A stretch of DNA of 36,315 nt from an uncultured Clostridia bacterium (GTDB lineage Bacteria; Bacillota; Clostridia; TANB77; CAG-508), in the NCBI GenBank assembly GCA_944388805.1, contig CALXKE010000017.1, forward strand, positions 1 to 36,315, given 5' to 3'. This document shows positions 16,923 to 25,369 of this stretch, piece by piece; position 1 is the stretch's first letter, and each line of letters opens with the position of its first letter. A program made the position numbers and the translations under genes. The notes beneath the pieces were generated by a model. It saw nothing but the letters and a program-made list of their open reading frames with translations, had not been told where the DNA came from and did no database searches.

Positions 16923-17528
16923 TTATTTAAATTTTTCTATTCCTTGTATACATCTTCTGTATTCTGGTTCATTTTCAACACAGGTAATTAATGTAATTGT
17001 ATTCTCTTCTGTTGGCTCTAAATTACTCCAATCTGTATTTTGAATTATCTCATGTTTTGTTACAATATATGTTTTTTCTATATCCTGATAGATATACTTA
17101 ATTTCATCTCCCTCCTGTAATTCTTTTAATCGACTAAAATAATTATTTTTATATCCTCTGTTATGCGCAGCTAAGCATACATTTCCTAAATCTTTAGAAG
17201 ATTCTTCAAAATGTCCTACATAATCCTCCATAACTTTTTGCGTTGTTCCTTCTTGTATGGGCGCTTTCAATCCTATTTTATCTATTTGTATATACCAACT
17301 CTGTAATGTATTTGTTTCTTCTAAAATCAGAGTATTATCCTTTATTATGTTTTCTGAATCAATAGTTTGATTTTGAATAAAATTTTCTGAATCAATGACT
17401 GAATTCTGAATAAAATTTTCTTGTGTTGTTAAATCGACTTTAAATTCTATTTTTTCTGTCTTTAATATATTGCTATGAAATAAAACATTTATGAACAAAT
17501 ATATTATGATGGAAATAATGAAAGACAA
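16923..17528 (-). CDS. Sortase
   Basis: 201 residues from TTG at 17528, possibly 11 more. An N-terminal membrane anchor (SFIISIIIYLFINVLF) is followed by a linker with two copies of NFIQN-x-DSE-type sequence, then the sortase barrel: WYIQIDKIGLKAPIQEG, the catalytic His in CLAAHNRG, the catalytic Cys in ITLITCVENEPEYRR and the following Arg. All three catalytic residues are present. The TLITC context is class D/E-like, but class is not certain. A strong AAAAAAGGAG site lies at 17571-17580. The codon at proper distance (nine bases, 17561) is ATT, and the frame is open from there through a longer hydrophobic N-terminus. It is co-transcribed with the LPVTG protein. Confidence 0.88.
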   Translation of the reverse strand: MSFIISIIIYLFINVLFHSNILKTEKIEFKVDLTTQENFIQNSVIDSENFIQNQTIDSENIIKDNTLILEETNTLQSWYIQIDKIGLKAPIQEGTTQKVMEDYVGHFEESSKDLGNVCLAAHNRGYKNNYFSRLKELQEGDEIKYIYQDIEKTYIVTKHEIIQNTDWSNLEPTEENTITLITCVENEPEYRRCIQGIEKFK

Positions 17529-17767
17529 TACATTTATAAATTTACTAGTATATATAATAATAAATACGCTCTCCTTTTTTTAATATATCTTGGCTTTGTT
17601 TGGAAATTTAACTTGATCAAATTTCTTTGATTAAATTTTTTGACATTAAATATTTGATATAAAAATATATATAACATGTTACATGTATATAATAATACAT
17701 TTTTTTCCATTTGTAAAGAATTTTTCATCGCAAAATTCGACATTCGACTCAAAAAAAGGTTACCATA

Positions 17768-17988
17768 TTCAGACCTGATTATCATTAAAGCAGGCATATA
17801 TATTATTTTTTATTATTTCCTCGGCTAGCTCCATAGATTACAAATTCTAAATTTTAAACAAACGAGCCTCTCGATATCTCGCTTCCTCATTTGTTTAACA
17901 TTAAGAATTTGTATATCTATTCCACGTCACATTCGTCAATTAATAAAAAATAATATATATGCCTGCTTTAATGATAATCAGGTCTGAA
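17768..17988 (-). repeat. Large inverted-repeat element, family A copy 2
   Basis: The 221-bp element has perfect 47-bp outer arms starting TTCAGACCTGATTATCATTA, unrelated to the arms of copy 1. Read on the minus strand, its core repeats copy 1 nearly base for base: GACGAATGTG, CGTGGAATAGAT, GAGGAAGCG, GAGAGGCTCG and AGCCGAGGAAATAAT. The CTCGGCT-to-GAGCCT distance (17820 to 17864) is 44 bases, as in copy 1. Inner-stem differences between copies are paired (T-A to C-G at two stem positions). The small frame that could be read from inside the left arm toward 17534 is not a gene. Confidence 0.82.
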
Positions 17989-18000
17989 CAGAACCTCCAA

Positions 18001-18028
18001 AAAGGCTCTCCTGTACCCGGAAGCCTTT
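18001..18028 (-). terminator. Terminator hairpin beyond the two-component operon
   Basis: On the minus strand AAAGGCT (18028-18022) and AGCCTTT (18007-18001) close a 14-base loop containing CCGGGTACAGG, followed by TT. It overlaps the foot of the larger hairpin at 18025-18072, so the two cannot both be fully formed. Confidence 0.45.
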
Positions 18029-18072
18029 CTTATTGAATAGGAAAAATTAAATTTTCCTATTCAATAAGAAAG
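18025..18072. repeat. Perfect long hairpin between the histidine kinase and sortase genes
   Basis: CTTTCTTATTGAATAGGAAA pairs with TTTCCTATTCAATAAGAAAG around a short TAA-type loop, giving a stem of about 23 bp. There is no T run next to it. A second perfect hairpin, GAAAAATTGC-GTA-GCAATTTTTC, follows at 18085-18107. Confidence 0.7.
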
Positions 18073-18112
18073 CTATATTGCACAGAAAAATTGCGTAGCA
18101 ATTTTTCGCGTC

Positions 18113-18205
18113 GACAAATCTTTGCGCTTCTTCGAGAACTTAAATGCATATAGTTAAATTAGAAAAGTAGTGAAAAGTTCTAGCAAAGCGAGATTTGTCC
18201 TGTCA
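18113..18205. repeat. Imperfect inverted repeat shared with 26154-26213
   Basis: GACAAATCT-TTGCGCTTC-TTCGAGAACTT and its mirror near 18175-18205 form an imperfect stem around AAATGCATATAGTTAAATT. The right half, read on the minus strand, matches the plus strand at 26154-26213 over most of about 60 bases (GACAAATCT, GAACTTTTC, TAATTTAACTATAT). It ends directly before the stop of the histidine kinase gene. Confidence 0.5.
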
Positions 18206-18208
18206 AAC

Positions 18209-19702
18209 TTATATTTTTAAATCTAATTCAAAATAGAATTCAACTCCATTTTCTTTATTAATAACTCCATAATCATTTTTATAATTACTCATTATCGCTT
18301 TTACAAATGATAAACCAATACCTGTTCCTCCATCTGCTCTATTTCTTGATTCATCCACTTTATAAAAACGATTCCATATTCTTGTTAAATCTTCTTCTTT
18401 TATATTGATACCTGTATTAAATACTTTTATTTTCACCTTGTTTTTTTCTACATTGACAACATTTTCTATTATAATACGTTTTTCTCCATTTACTTCTTTA
18501 ACGTGCTTAATCGCATTTGTTAAATAATTGGTAATGACTTGCTCTATATAGAAATCATCAGCAAAAACATTAATTTCTTCTGGAGATTTCAATTCCACTT
18601 CTACTTGCTTTTCTTCTAACATAACTTTTGATTTTCTAATAACTTCTTTTTCTAATTCTACAATATTAAATTCCTTGTCAGCAAATTCTCGCTTTCCATA
18701 TTCTAGTTTCATTAATTCTAATAATTGTTTTACTAATCTATCCATTTTATTGGTCTCATCCAAGATAACCTCAGCATAAAATTTTCTGCTTTCATCATCT
18801 GTATTAACATTTTCTAGTAATCCTTCACTATATCCTTGTATTAATGCAATTGGTGTTTTCAATTCATGTGATACATCTGATATAAAGCTTTTTCGCATTT
18901 CATCAATTTTTGATTTTTCTTCTATATCTCTTTCTAACTCTATATTGGTTCTTCTTAATTGTTTAATCGTACTTTCCAACTTATCTGACATTAAATTAAT
19001 ACTTTTTCCTAGATTATTAATTTCATCATCTGCATCTGTTATTCGATATTTATGACTAAAATCTAAATTAGACATATTTTTGGCGATTGTATTTAACTCT
19101 AATATCGGTTCTGTAAATTTTCTACTAACAAAATTAACAATGACTGCTGAAATTAAAATTGTAAAACCTGCAATTAAGTATAGAAAATTATTAGAAATTT
19201 TTACACTTTCCTGTATTGAAGAAACTGGTATTCGAATATATAACAAATAATCATTATCTAATTTAGCCGATAATAAGATATACGAAATTCCCGTTTTACT
19301 CTCCTTTAATCTTCTAATAATAAATTTTTCATTTTCCTCTATTAGCTCTCCTGCATTTATCGCATTTGTCATAGCATTCATTTCACCAAAAGTGGATAAA
19401 AAATCTTTATTTGATGTGAATACATTAATATCATCATCATCTTTTATTAAAATATCAAAATTATTGTTTATTGCTAATTTTTCTAGCTCAGAATTAATAT
19501 CTATATCTGTTGGCGCATTATAATAATCATTAATCACTTCATATACTTCTATTAAATCTTTTGTTTTACTATATAAATAAAATTGTCCAAATACAAAATT
19601 ATTTACTAAAATTAAAAATAGTATGATAAGTAATATAATTAATGATAACATTAAAAATAATTTAACTCTTACTGATTTTAATGCATTTCTTATTTTTCCC
19701 AT
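18209..19702 (-). CDS. Sensor histidine kinase (HAMP, HisKA, HATPase_c)
   Basis: About 497 residues. The ATG at 19702 has AAGGATGGG at good distance, while the ATG four codons upstream (19714) touches its ribosome site. A first membrane segment (about 10-33) and a second (about 173-195) enclose an extracellular sensor region of about 140 residues. These are followed by HAMP (to about 245), HisKA with phospho-His in SDVSHELKTPIALIQG, and an ATPase domain with the N box YLTNAIKHV, a G1-like NTGINIKEEDL and G2 GGTGIGLSFVKAI. The layout matches VanS/PhoR-type kinases of OmpR-partnered systems. It follows the response regulator by about 20 bases in one operon. The stimulus is unknown. Confidence 0.93.
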   Translation of the reverse strand: MGKIRNALKSVRVKLFLMLSLIILLIILFLILVNNFVFGQFYLYSKTKDLIEVYEVINDYYNAPTDIDINSELEKLAINNNFDILIKDDDDINVFTSNKDFLSTFGEMNAMTNAINAGELIEENEKFIIRRLKESKTGISYILLSAKLDNDYLLYIRIPVSSIQESVKISNNFLYLIAGFTILISAVIVNFVSRKFTEPILELNTIAKNMSNLDFSHKYRITDADDEINNLGKSINLMSDKLESTIKQLRRTNIELERDIEEKSKIDEMRKSFISDVSHELKTPIALIQGYSEGLLENVNTDDESRKFYAEVILDETNKMDRLVKQLLELMKLEYGKREFADKEFNIVELEKEVIRKSKVMLEEKQVEVELKSPEEINVFADDFYIEQVITNYLTNAIKHVKEVNGEKRIIIENVVNVEKNKVKIKVFNTGINIKEEDLTRIWNRFYKVDESRNRADGGTGIGLSFVKAIMSNYKNDYGVINKENGVEFYFELDLKI

Positions 19703-19725
19703 TTTTATTCCCATCCTTAGGTAAT

Positions 19726-20403
19726 TTACTTAACCTCAAATTTATATCCGACACCTCGCATCGTTTGAATATATTTTCCTTTCTTTCCTAATTTATGTCT
19801 TATTTTCTTAATATGACTATCAATCGTTCTAGAATCTCCATAATAGTCATAATTCCATACATTATTTAATATTTTATCTCTTGATAGAGCTATATTTTCA
19901 TTATCCACTAAATAGGTTAATAATTCATATTCTCTCAAACTTAATTCAATTGGTTTTCCATCTACTTTGACAGTTCTTCCTTCTTTATCAATTTCAATTC
20001 CACCATAATCTTTCACTTCTTTTTCATCTGGATTTGTTCTTTTTAATATAGCTTCTACACGGGCAACTAAAATTTTAGGACTAAATGGTTTAGAAATATA
20101 TTCATCAACACCTAGTTCAAATCCAAATAATTCATCTTGTTCTTCTCCTCTTGCTGTTAACATGATAATTGGTACCTTGGAATCTTGTCTAATTTGTCTT
20201 AACACTGACCAACCATCTAATTTAGGCATCATAACATCTAATAAAATTAAACTAATTTTATTTTTATTTTCCTCATACACTTCTAATCCTTTTTCACCAT
20301 CTTCTGCTTCTAATATACTATATCCTTTTGCTGCCAAGAAATCTTTTATTAATTTTCTCATCCTTTGTTCATCATCTACAACTAAAATACAGTTATTTAG
20401 CAT
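19726..20403 (-). CDS. OmpR/PhoB-family response regulator
   Basis: 225 residues from the ATG at 20403, eight bases after TAGGAG. The GTG three codons earlier lies inside the ribosome-site spacer. The receiver domain has D10/D11, phospho-acceptor D56 in LILLDVMMPKLDGW, Thr of MLTARG and Lys of SKPFSP. The C-terminal winged helix has ELSLREYELLTYLV, the recognition region DSRTIDSHIKKIRHKLG and the wing TMRGVGYKF. It is the partner of the kinase encoded directly downstream. Confidence 0.95.
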   Translation of the reverse strand: MLNNCILVVDDEQRMRKLIKDFLAAKGYSILEAEDGEKGLEVYEENKNKISLILLDVMMPKLDGWSVLRQIRQDSKVPIIMLTARGEEQDELFGFELGVDEYISKPFSPKILVARVEAILKRTNPDEKEVKDYGGIEIDKEGRTVKVDGKPIELSLREYELLTYLVDNENIALSRDKILNNVWNYDYYGDSRTIDSHIKKIRHKLGKKGKYIQTMRGVGYKFEVK

Positions 20404-20433
20404 TTTTATCACTCCTATTTTTTTCTCTTTTTT

Positions 20434-20463
20434 ATTATATATTATACATAGGTTTTATGTCTA
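20434..20463 (-). promoter_or_regulatory. Promoter of the two-component operon
   Basis: Minus strand: -35 box TAGACA (20463-20458), 18-base spacer, -10 box TATAAT (20439-20434), about 30 bases before the response regulator ATG. A second TATAAT overlaps just upstream but has no -35 box at usable distance. Confidence 0.5.
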
Positions 20464-20519
20464 GATTGTGAACAGATTTTTATTTTTATTAAAAGAAGAA
20501 ACACTTTTTTCTATTCAAC

Positions 20520-20554
20520 CAAAAATAACTACACTAGTATTTAGTGTAGTTATT
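20520..20554 (-). terminator. Rho-independent terminator after the MscS gene
   Basis: AATAACTACACT (20524-20535) pairs with AGTGTAGTTATT (20543-20554), with a loop of seven bases and TTTTT on the minus-strand 3' side. It ends the dnaG-rpoD-mscS unit. Confidence 0.8.
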
Positions 20555-20560
20555 CTGCTT

Positions 20561-21625
20561 CTAATTTTTAACATATACAGTTTTTGTATCATATGCTAAC
20601 TCAATATTTTCCTCTCTTAATATTTTCATTATTTTCATATTGATATCTTCTACTTCTTTTAAATAACTTGCATAACTAACAGAATTTGTATATGTATAAA
20701 TTAATATATTGATTCCATTATCTGTTATTTGATCAAATCTTACAATAATAGAATCATCATAAACACTTTCTCTTTCTTGTAACATTTTTTCAATTCTTGC
20801 TTTTAATAATTCTAATTTTTCTAAAGGTGTGTCTAATTCTACACATAAATTTGTTTTATATCTTCTTTTTTCCATTTTACTCCAATTAGTTACAGAAGCA
20901 TCTGCAATAATGGCATTTGGAATATTGACTAACGCATTCTCAAATGTTCTAATTCTTGTTGTTCTAAAAGTAATGTCTTCAATAGTTCCTTCATAGTTAT
21001 CCATTTCAATCCAATCACCAACTACAAATGGTTTATCAATAAAAATAACGACTCCACCAAATAAATTTTTTGCAGTATCTTGTGCAGCAAGTGTTACAAT
21101 GACACCTCCTAATCCTAATCCAGCAATTAATCCTGTTAGATTAATTTCTAAAATTGCTAATACTAAAAATATAGCAACGATATAGATGAATACTCTTGTC
21201 ACTTTTAATACAAATTCAAATACAGTATCATCCATTTTCTGACTTAGGCTTTTCCTTAATTTTTTTCCTAAGATTGTTTTGCTAGTAAAGCTATTGGCTA
21301 ATCCTACTGCCATTTCTATTACACTGATAATCTTAAATGCTTTAGTTACAATATCCATTACTTGCTCATTGATTTGTAATGGTACTCTTAAAAATACGAT
21401 GGCTAAATAAATTCCTAAAATGATGAAAAATACTTTTAAAGGTTTAAAAAATGCACTTTCTTTTATTTCTTTTGCTTTTTTACTCTTTATTTTAAATATT
21501 CTAATAATCATATAGGAAAATGTACCACTTAATATTCTAAAAAATACAATAATCCCAATAGCTATAATAATATCTACAATTTCTATAGATGTTAGTCTAT
21601 TCCAAAAATCAACTAACTGCTCCAT
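20561..21625 (-). CDS. Small-conductance mechanosensitive channel (MscS family)
   Basis: 354 residues from the ATG at 21625, directly after TTGGAGGAAATT. Membrane segments lie near the N-terminus (IVDIIIAIGIIVFFRIL, about 65-85 and about 125-150). The pore helix region is GLIAGLGLGGVIVTLAAQDTAKNLFGGVVIF, which carries the Ala/Gly packing typical of MscS TM3. A beta domain follows (VGDWIEMDNYEGTIEDITFRTTRIRTFENALVNIPNA, the family signature), then the cytosolic cage. It opens under membrane tension to release solutes after osmotic downshift. It begins 36 bases after the rpoD stop and is probably co-transcribed with it. Confidence 0.93.
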   Translation of the reverse strand: MEQLVDFWNRLTSIEIVDIIIAIGIIVFFRILSGTFSYMIIRIFKIKSKKAKEIKESAFFKPLKVFFIILGIYLAIVFLRVPLQINEQVMDIVTKAFKIISVIEMAVGLANSFTSKTILGKKLRKSLSQKMDDTVFEFVLKVTRVFIYIVAIFLVLAILEINLTGLIAGLGLGGVIVTLAAQDTAKNLFGGVVIFIDKPFVVGDWIEMDNYEGTIEDITFRTTRIRTFENALVNIPNAIIADASVTNWSKMEKRRYKTNLCVELDTPLEKLELLKARIEKMLQERESVYDDSIIVRFDQITDNGINILIYTYTNSVSYASYLKEVEDINMKIMKILREENIELAYDTKTVYVKN

Positions 21626-21661
21626 AATTTCCTCCAATATTAAAATGAATTATTTTTCAAT

Positions 21662-22894
21662 CTATCCCATGTAATCTCTAAGCTTCTTACTCCTACTAGG
21701 ATGTCTTAATTTTCTTAAAGCTTTTGCTTCAATCTGTCTAATTCTTTCCCTAGTTACTTGGAATTCTCTTCCCACTTCTTCTAGTGTTCTTGATTTACCA
21801 TCTTCTAATCCAAATCTTAATTTTAATACTTTTGCCTCTCTTGGTGTTAATGTATTCATTACCTCTTCTAATTGTTCTCTAAGCATTGTGTAAGCTGCTG
21901 AATCTTGAGGTGCTGGAGAATCATCATCTTGTATGAAGTCACCTAAATGGCTATCATCTTCTTCACCTATTGGTGTTTCCAATGATACTGGGTCTTGTGC
22001 AATTTTTTGAATTTCTATTACCTTTTCTACTGGTATTTCCATTTCAGCTGCAATTTCTTCTGGGGTTGGCTCTCTACCTAATTGTTGTAATAGATGTCTA
22101 GAAGTTCTAATTAATTTATTAATTGTTTCTACCATGTGTACAGGAATTCTGATTGTTCTTGCTTGGTCTGCAATTGCTCTTGTAATCGCTTGTCTAATCC
22201 ACCATGTTGCATACGTACTAAACTTAAATCCTTTTGTATAATCAAATTTTTCAACAGCTTTGATTAATCCCATATTTCCTTCTTGTATTAAATCTAAGAA
22301 TAACATTCCTCTTCCTACATATTTTTTAGCAATACTAACAACTAATCTTAAATTTGATTCTGCTAATTTTTGTTTTGCTTCTTCATCTCCTTGCAATACT
22401 TTTTTAGCCAAATCTAACTCTTCATCATAGGTCAATAGTGGAATTCTTCCAATTTCTCTTAAATACATTCTTACAGGGTCATCAACATTAATACCTTCAT
22501 AACTAGTATCTGTAATTTCATCTAATTTTAAATCCTCTACTTCTTTTAAGTCTTCAATATCAGGTTCTTCTTCCATATCATCTTGTAATAGATCTACACC
22601 CAATTCTTCAAAAGCATCAAAAACTTTATCAATTTGGTCTGGATTTACATCATCTAACTCAGATGCCAAATCACCTATAGTAATTTGCCCTTTTTCTTTT
22701 GCTTTTTTTAATATATTATTTACTTTTTCTTCTTTTAGTTTTTTTGTTTCTTCTGATTCTTCTGCATTGTCTCCTTTTTTAGCTTGTTCTACCTCTTCTG
22801 CTTTCTTGTGTGCCTTTTTTCTTACTTTTTCAATTTTTTCGATTTTTCCTTCTTGTTTTAATTCTTCTTGTTTATTTTCTTCTTTTTTTGCCAT
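21662..22894 (-). CDS. rpoD: RNA polymerase primary sigma factor (RpoD/SigA)
   Basis: 410 residues from the ATG at 22894, ten bases after AAAGGA; the GTG at 22903 lies in the spacer. A charged N-terminal extension (Lys/Glu-rich, about 50 residues) precedes region 1.1. Region 1.2 is [22 protein letters not shown]. Region 2 contains [18 protein letters not shown] and the -10-melting segment [20 protein letters not shown]. Region 3 contains [14 protein letters not shown]. Region 4 contains the -35-binding helix [29 protein letters not shown]. All are canonical for the housekeeping sigma factor, which fits the TTGACA/TATAAT-like promoters seen in this window. It lies downstream of dnaG, separated by an inverted-repeat element at 22928-23101. 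Confidence 0.97.
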   Translation of the reverse strand: MAKKEENKQEELKQEGKIEKIEKVRKKAHKKAEEVEQAKKGDNAEESEETKKLKEEKVNNILKKAKEKGQITIGDLASELDDVNPDQIDKVFDAFEELGVDLLQDDMEEEPDIEDLKEVEDLKLDEITDTSYEGINVDDPVRMYLREIGRIPLLTYDEELDLAKKVLQGDEEAKQKLAESNLRLVVSIAKKYVGRGMLFLDLIQEGNMGLIKAVEKFDYTKGFKFSTYATWWIRQAITRAIADQARTIRIPVHMVETINKLIRTSRHLLQQLGREPTPEEIAAEMEIPVEKVIEIQKIAQDPVSLETPIGEEDDSHLGDFIQDDDSPAPQDSAAYTMLREQLEEVMNTLTPREAKVLKLRFGLEDGKSRTLEEVGREFQVTRERIRQIEAKALRKLRHPSRSKKLRDYMG

Positions 22895-22927
22895 TTTTAT
22901 CACATTCCTTTCTTAATGTGAAAATCT

Positions 22928-23101
22928 GGTTGGAAAAGAATTAAATTTTGGCAATGCTGAGCTTGTTAAGGCTTTGCCTGTTACAAGGTCAGTATGCATA
23001 GCTGGAAAATTTTATTTAAAAGGCAAGGGCGCATACTTTTTGTATGTAACCGCGTTTTAAATGAAATTTGACGTAGCCAAAATTGTAATTATTTTTCAAC
23101 C
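22928..23101. repeat. Inverted-repeat element between dnaG and rpoD
   Basis: The 174-bp element has imperfect 25-bp outer arms: GGTTGGAAAAGAATTAAATT and following, paired with the segment 23077-23101 ending TTTTTCAACC. Inside are an asymmetric GC-richer stretch (GGCTTTGCC, ACAAGGTCAG) and an inner stem (AAATTTTATTTAAAA with TTTTAAATGAAATTT) topped by GCATAC-TTTTT-GTATGT. It ends just before the rpoD ribosome site and may act on read-through from dnaG or stabilise processed mRNA; this is inference. Confidence 0.65.
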
Positions 23102-23111
23102 TAATTCACCC

Positions 23112-24902
23112 CTATCTAATCTTTGCTAACCTAATAATAATATCATTTAGCTCTTTTTCTAATTCTTTCTTCTGATTTTCTTCAGTTGTATTTTCTTCTA
23201 GTAATTCTAGAATTTCAAGTTTTCTTTCATTTAACTTATCTTTTTCATAACTTTGTATAATATCATCAATTGCTTTTTCTACATCATCGATTCCATAATC
23301 TTCTGCCATTATCATGGTTATATGATTTTGTTCTTCTTCTGATAGTTCATCAATGATGCTATTTATATTACTATTTCCATTTTCAAATTCTTCATACAAT
23401 TTTTCAGCAATCTTCTTATCTATCTCATATTTAAAGTCTTTAATCGTAATATTTTGCTTGATAATTTCATAAATATTTCTATCACCTGAAAGTAAAATCG
23501 CTAAAACCGTATTTTCTCTTCGTTTTGTAGCTTCTGACACATTGTCTGTTTCTTTTTTTTCTATGTGTCTTACAACTGGTCTTGTTTTGCTTAATACTTT
23601 TTCATCTTTACTTTCTCTATATGTCAATTTATTTACTTCTGCATAAATGGCTTCTTTTGAAACATCATATTCTTTTGCTATTTTTTCTATATAGACTTCT
23701 CTTTCCATACTATTATCAATTTTTGAAATTAATTTTGCTATTTCGTTTAAAAACTTTATTTTGTCATTGGTATTTTCTAGATTCAAAGATTGTCTTAATA
23801 TTTTGACTTTAAATTCGATAACAGAAATTGCTTTGTCGACTAAATTTTGAAATCTTGCATTTCCATATTTAATAACATATTCATCAGGGTCTTTTGCACC
23901 TTCCATTTGTAAAACTCGAATATCACACCCCATATTTTGCAATATTTCCATTGCTCTTACTTTAGCAGTTTGTCCAGCTTCATCTGAATCATAACTTAAA
24001 ATAATTTGCTCTGTATTGTTTCTAAGCAAATATCCCTGTTGTTGGGTTAGTGCTGTTCCTAAAGAGGCAACTACATTATGAATATCTCTTTGATGAAGAG
24101 AAACCACATCCATATATCCTTCTACAATGAGTAGTCTTTTTTTGATATCATATTTTTTTGCAACATTTAATCCATATAGATGTCTTCCCTTACTATATAC
24201 AACATTTTCAGGAGAGTTTATGTATTTAGGTTTTGAATCATCTAATACTCTTCCTCCAAAAGCAATGACTCTTCCTCTTACATCACATATAGGAAACATT
24301 AATCTGTTTCGATATCGATCAATATATTGTCCTCTATCATTTTTATTCACTAAGCCAGACTCTAAAATTTCCCTGTCTTCAAATCCTTGTTTTTTTAATT
24401 CTCTATAAAGTTCATCAAACTTGCCTGAAAATCCAATTTGAAATGATTTTAATGTTTCATTTGATAACTTTCTTTTCTTTATGTATTCTTGAGCCATTTT
24501 AGACTCTGGTCTATACAAATTTTCATGATAATATTTTGCCGTAAATTCATTTACTTTATATACTTTTGCTTTTAAGACCTCTTTTGCTGAATCCATATTA
24601 TTCTCTAATGTTGGTAATTGTATATTTGCTCTTTCTGCTAACTGTTGGACCGCTTCCACAAAATTGATTCCTTCAATTTTTGTCAAAAATGTAAATACAT
24701 TTCCACCAACGCCACAACCAAAGCAATGAAATATTTGTTTTTCTGGAGATACTGAAAAGGAAGGTGATTTTTCATTGTGAAAAGGACATAGTCCAAAATA
24801 ATTTCTGCCACTTCTTTTTAGTCTTACATATTGTGATATCACATCTACAATATCATTAGACTGTCTTACATCATCAATGATTTCATCACTATATCTTGCC
24901 AT
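23112..24902 (-). CDS. dnaG: DNA primase (DnaG)
   Basis: 596 residues; ATG six bases after AAAGGAG. The CHC2 zinc finger is CPFHNEKSPSFS through FHCFGCGVGG, with ligands C39, H42, C60 and C63. The catalytic core contains the RNA-polymerase motif RNRLMFPICDVRGRVIAFGGR, and the TOPRIM domain contains LLIVEGYMDVVSLHQ (catalytic Glu) and SYDSDEAGQTA (DxD-type metal site). The C-terminal helicase-interacting region is helical and diverged, as usual. It synthesises RNA primers for replication. It is first in an apparent dnaG-rpoD-mscS unit, without rpsU. Confidence 0.97.
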   Translation of the reverse strand: MARYSDEIIDDVRQSNDIVDVISQYVRLKRSGRNYFGLCPFHNEKSPSFSVSPEKQIFHCFGCGVGGNVFTFLTKIEGINFVEAVQQLAERANIQLPTLENNMDSAKEVLKAKVYKVNEFTAKYYHENLYRPESKMAQEYIKKRKLSNETLKSFQIGFSGKFDELYRELKKQGFEDREILESGLVNKNDRGQYIDRYRNRLMFPICDVRGRVIAFGGRVLDDSKPKYINSPENVVYSKGRHLYGLNVAKKYDIKKRLLIVEGYMDVVSLHQRDIHNVVASLGTALTQQQGYLLRNNTEQIILSYDSDEAGQTAKVRAMEILQNMGCDIRVLQMEGAKDPDEYVIKYGNARFQNLVDKAISVIEFKVKILRQSLNLENTNDKIKFLNEIAKLISKIDNSMEREVYIEKIAKEYDVSKEAIYAEVNKLTYRESKDEKVLSKTRPVVRHIEKKETDNVSEATKRRENTVLAILLSGDRNIYEIIKQNITIKDFKYEIDKKIAEKLYEEFENGNSNINSIIDELSEEEQNHITMIMAEDYGIDDVEKAIDDIIQSYEKDKLNERKLEILELLEENTTEENQKKELEKELNDIIIRLAKIR

Positions 24903-24987
24903 TATTTTCTCCTTTCTTAAAATACTTCACACAACTATACATAATTATATTATTCGACGTATTTTACATAAATCCTTCTCTTTATTT

Positions 24988-25032
24988 AAAAAAAATGTCC
25001 TTTTGGGACGTTTCTGTGTGAGACATTTTGAT
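24988..25032. repeat. Small compound palindrome next to the GGACGGACT element
   Basis: AAAATGTC and GACATTTT form an outer 8-bp stem around an inner GTCC-TTTTG-GGAC hairpin. It sits about 20 bases before a lone GGACGGACT (25042-25050), the tip motif of the large repeat that follows. This looks like a REP-type unit or a decayed partial copy. Confidence 0.5.
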
Positions 25033-25049
25033 GGATAGTGTGGACGGAC

Positions 25050-25359
25050 TTGAGGGATATTGGGGACGGACTCATTTTTCCCTTTTTGTTAATTAGAAAT
25101 AAGAAAAAATATAGAATATAAAAAAATGAAACAATTTTGCGTATCTAAATTTGAATTTAGAAATTCTAAAATAAAAAAGTGAGGAAAGCTCATTTTGCTT
25201 ATGATTTATAGCAACAATGAGAGAGGCTCACTTTTTTATTAAAGAATTTCTATGAAAATTTAGCTTATACAAAATTGTGTAATGACTTTATATTCTATAT
25301 TTTTCATTTTAATCAAATTCGAAAAAGGGAAAAATGAGTCCGTCCCCAATATCCCTCAA
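25050..25359. repeat. Large inverted-repeat element with GGGGACGGACTC tips, copy 1
   Basis: The 310-bp element has arms of about 150 bp that pair from TTGAGGGATATTGGGGACGG (25050) with its mirror ending at 25359, through ATATAGAATATA and AATTTTG to a central loop bounded by AAAAAAGTGAGG/CTCACTTTTTT near 25175-25240. The tips recall the palindromes mobilised by RAYT/IS200-type transposases. A second copy begins at 36097. No transposase is encoded here. It fills the gap between the alarmone synthetase and dnaG; the remainder (24903-24987) shows nothing recognisable. Confidence 0.8.
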
Positions 25360-25369
25360 ATTCAATTTT

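Noticed and set aside
17534..17797. 87-residue minus-strand frame starting in the inverted-repeat arm
   Set aside because: It overlaps the sortase leader, has no ribosome site at a useful place, and its first residues come from the palindrome arm; no family resemblance.
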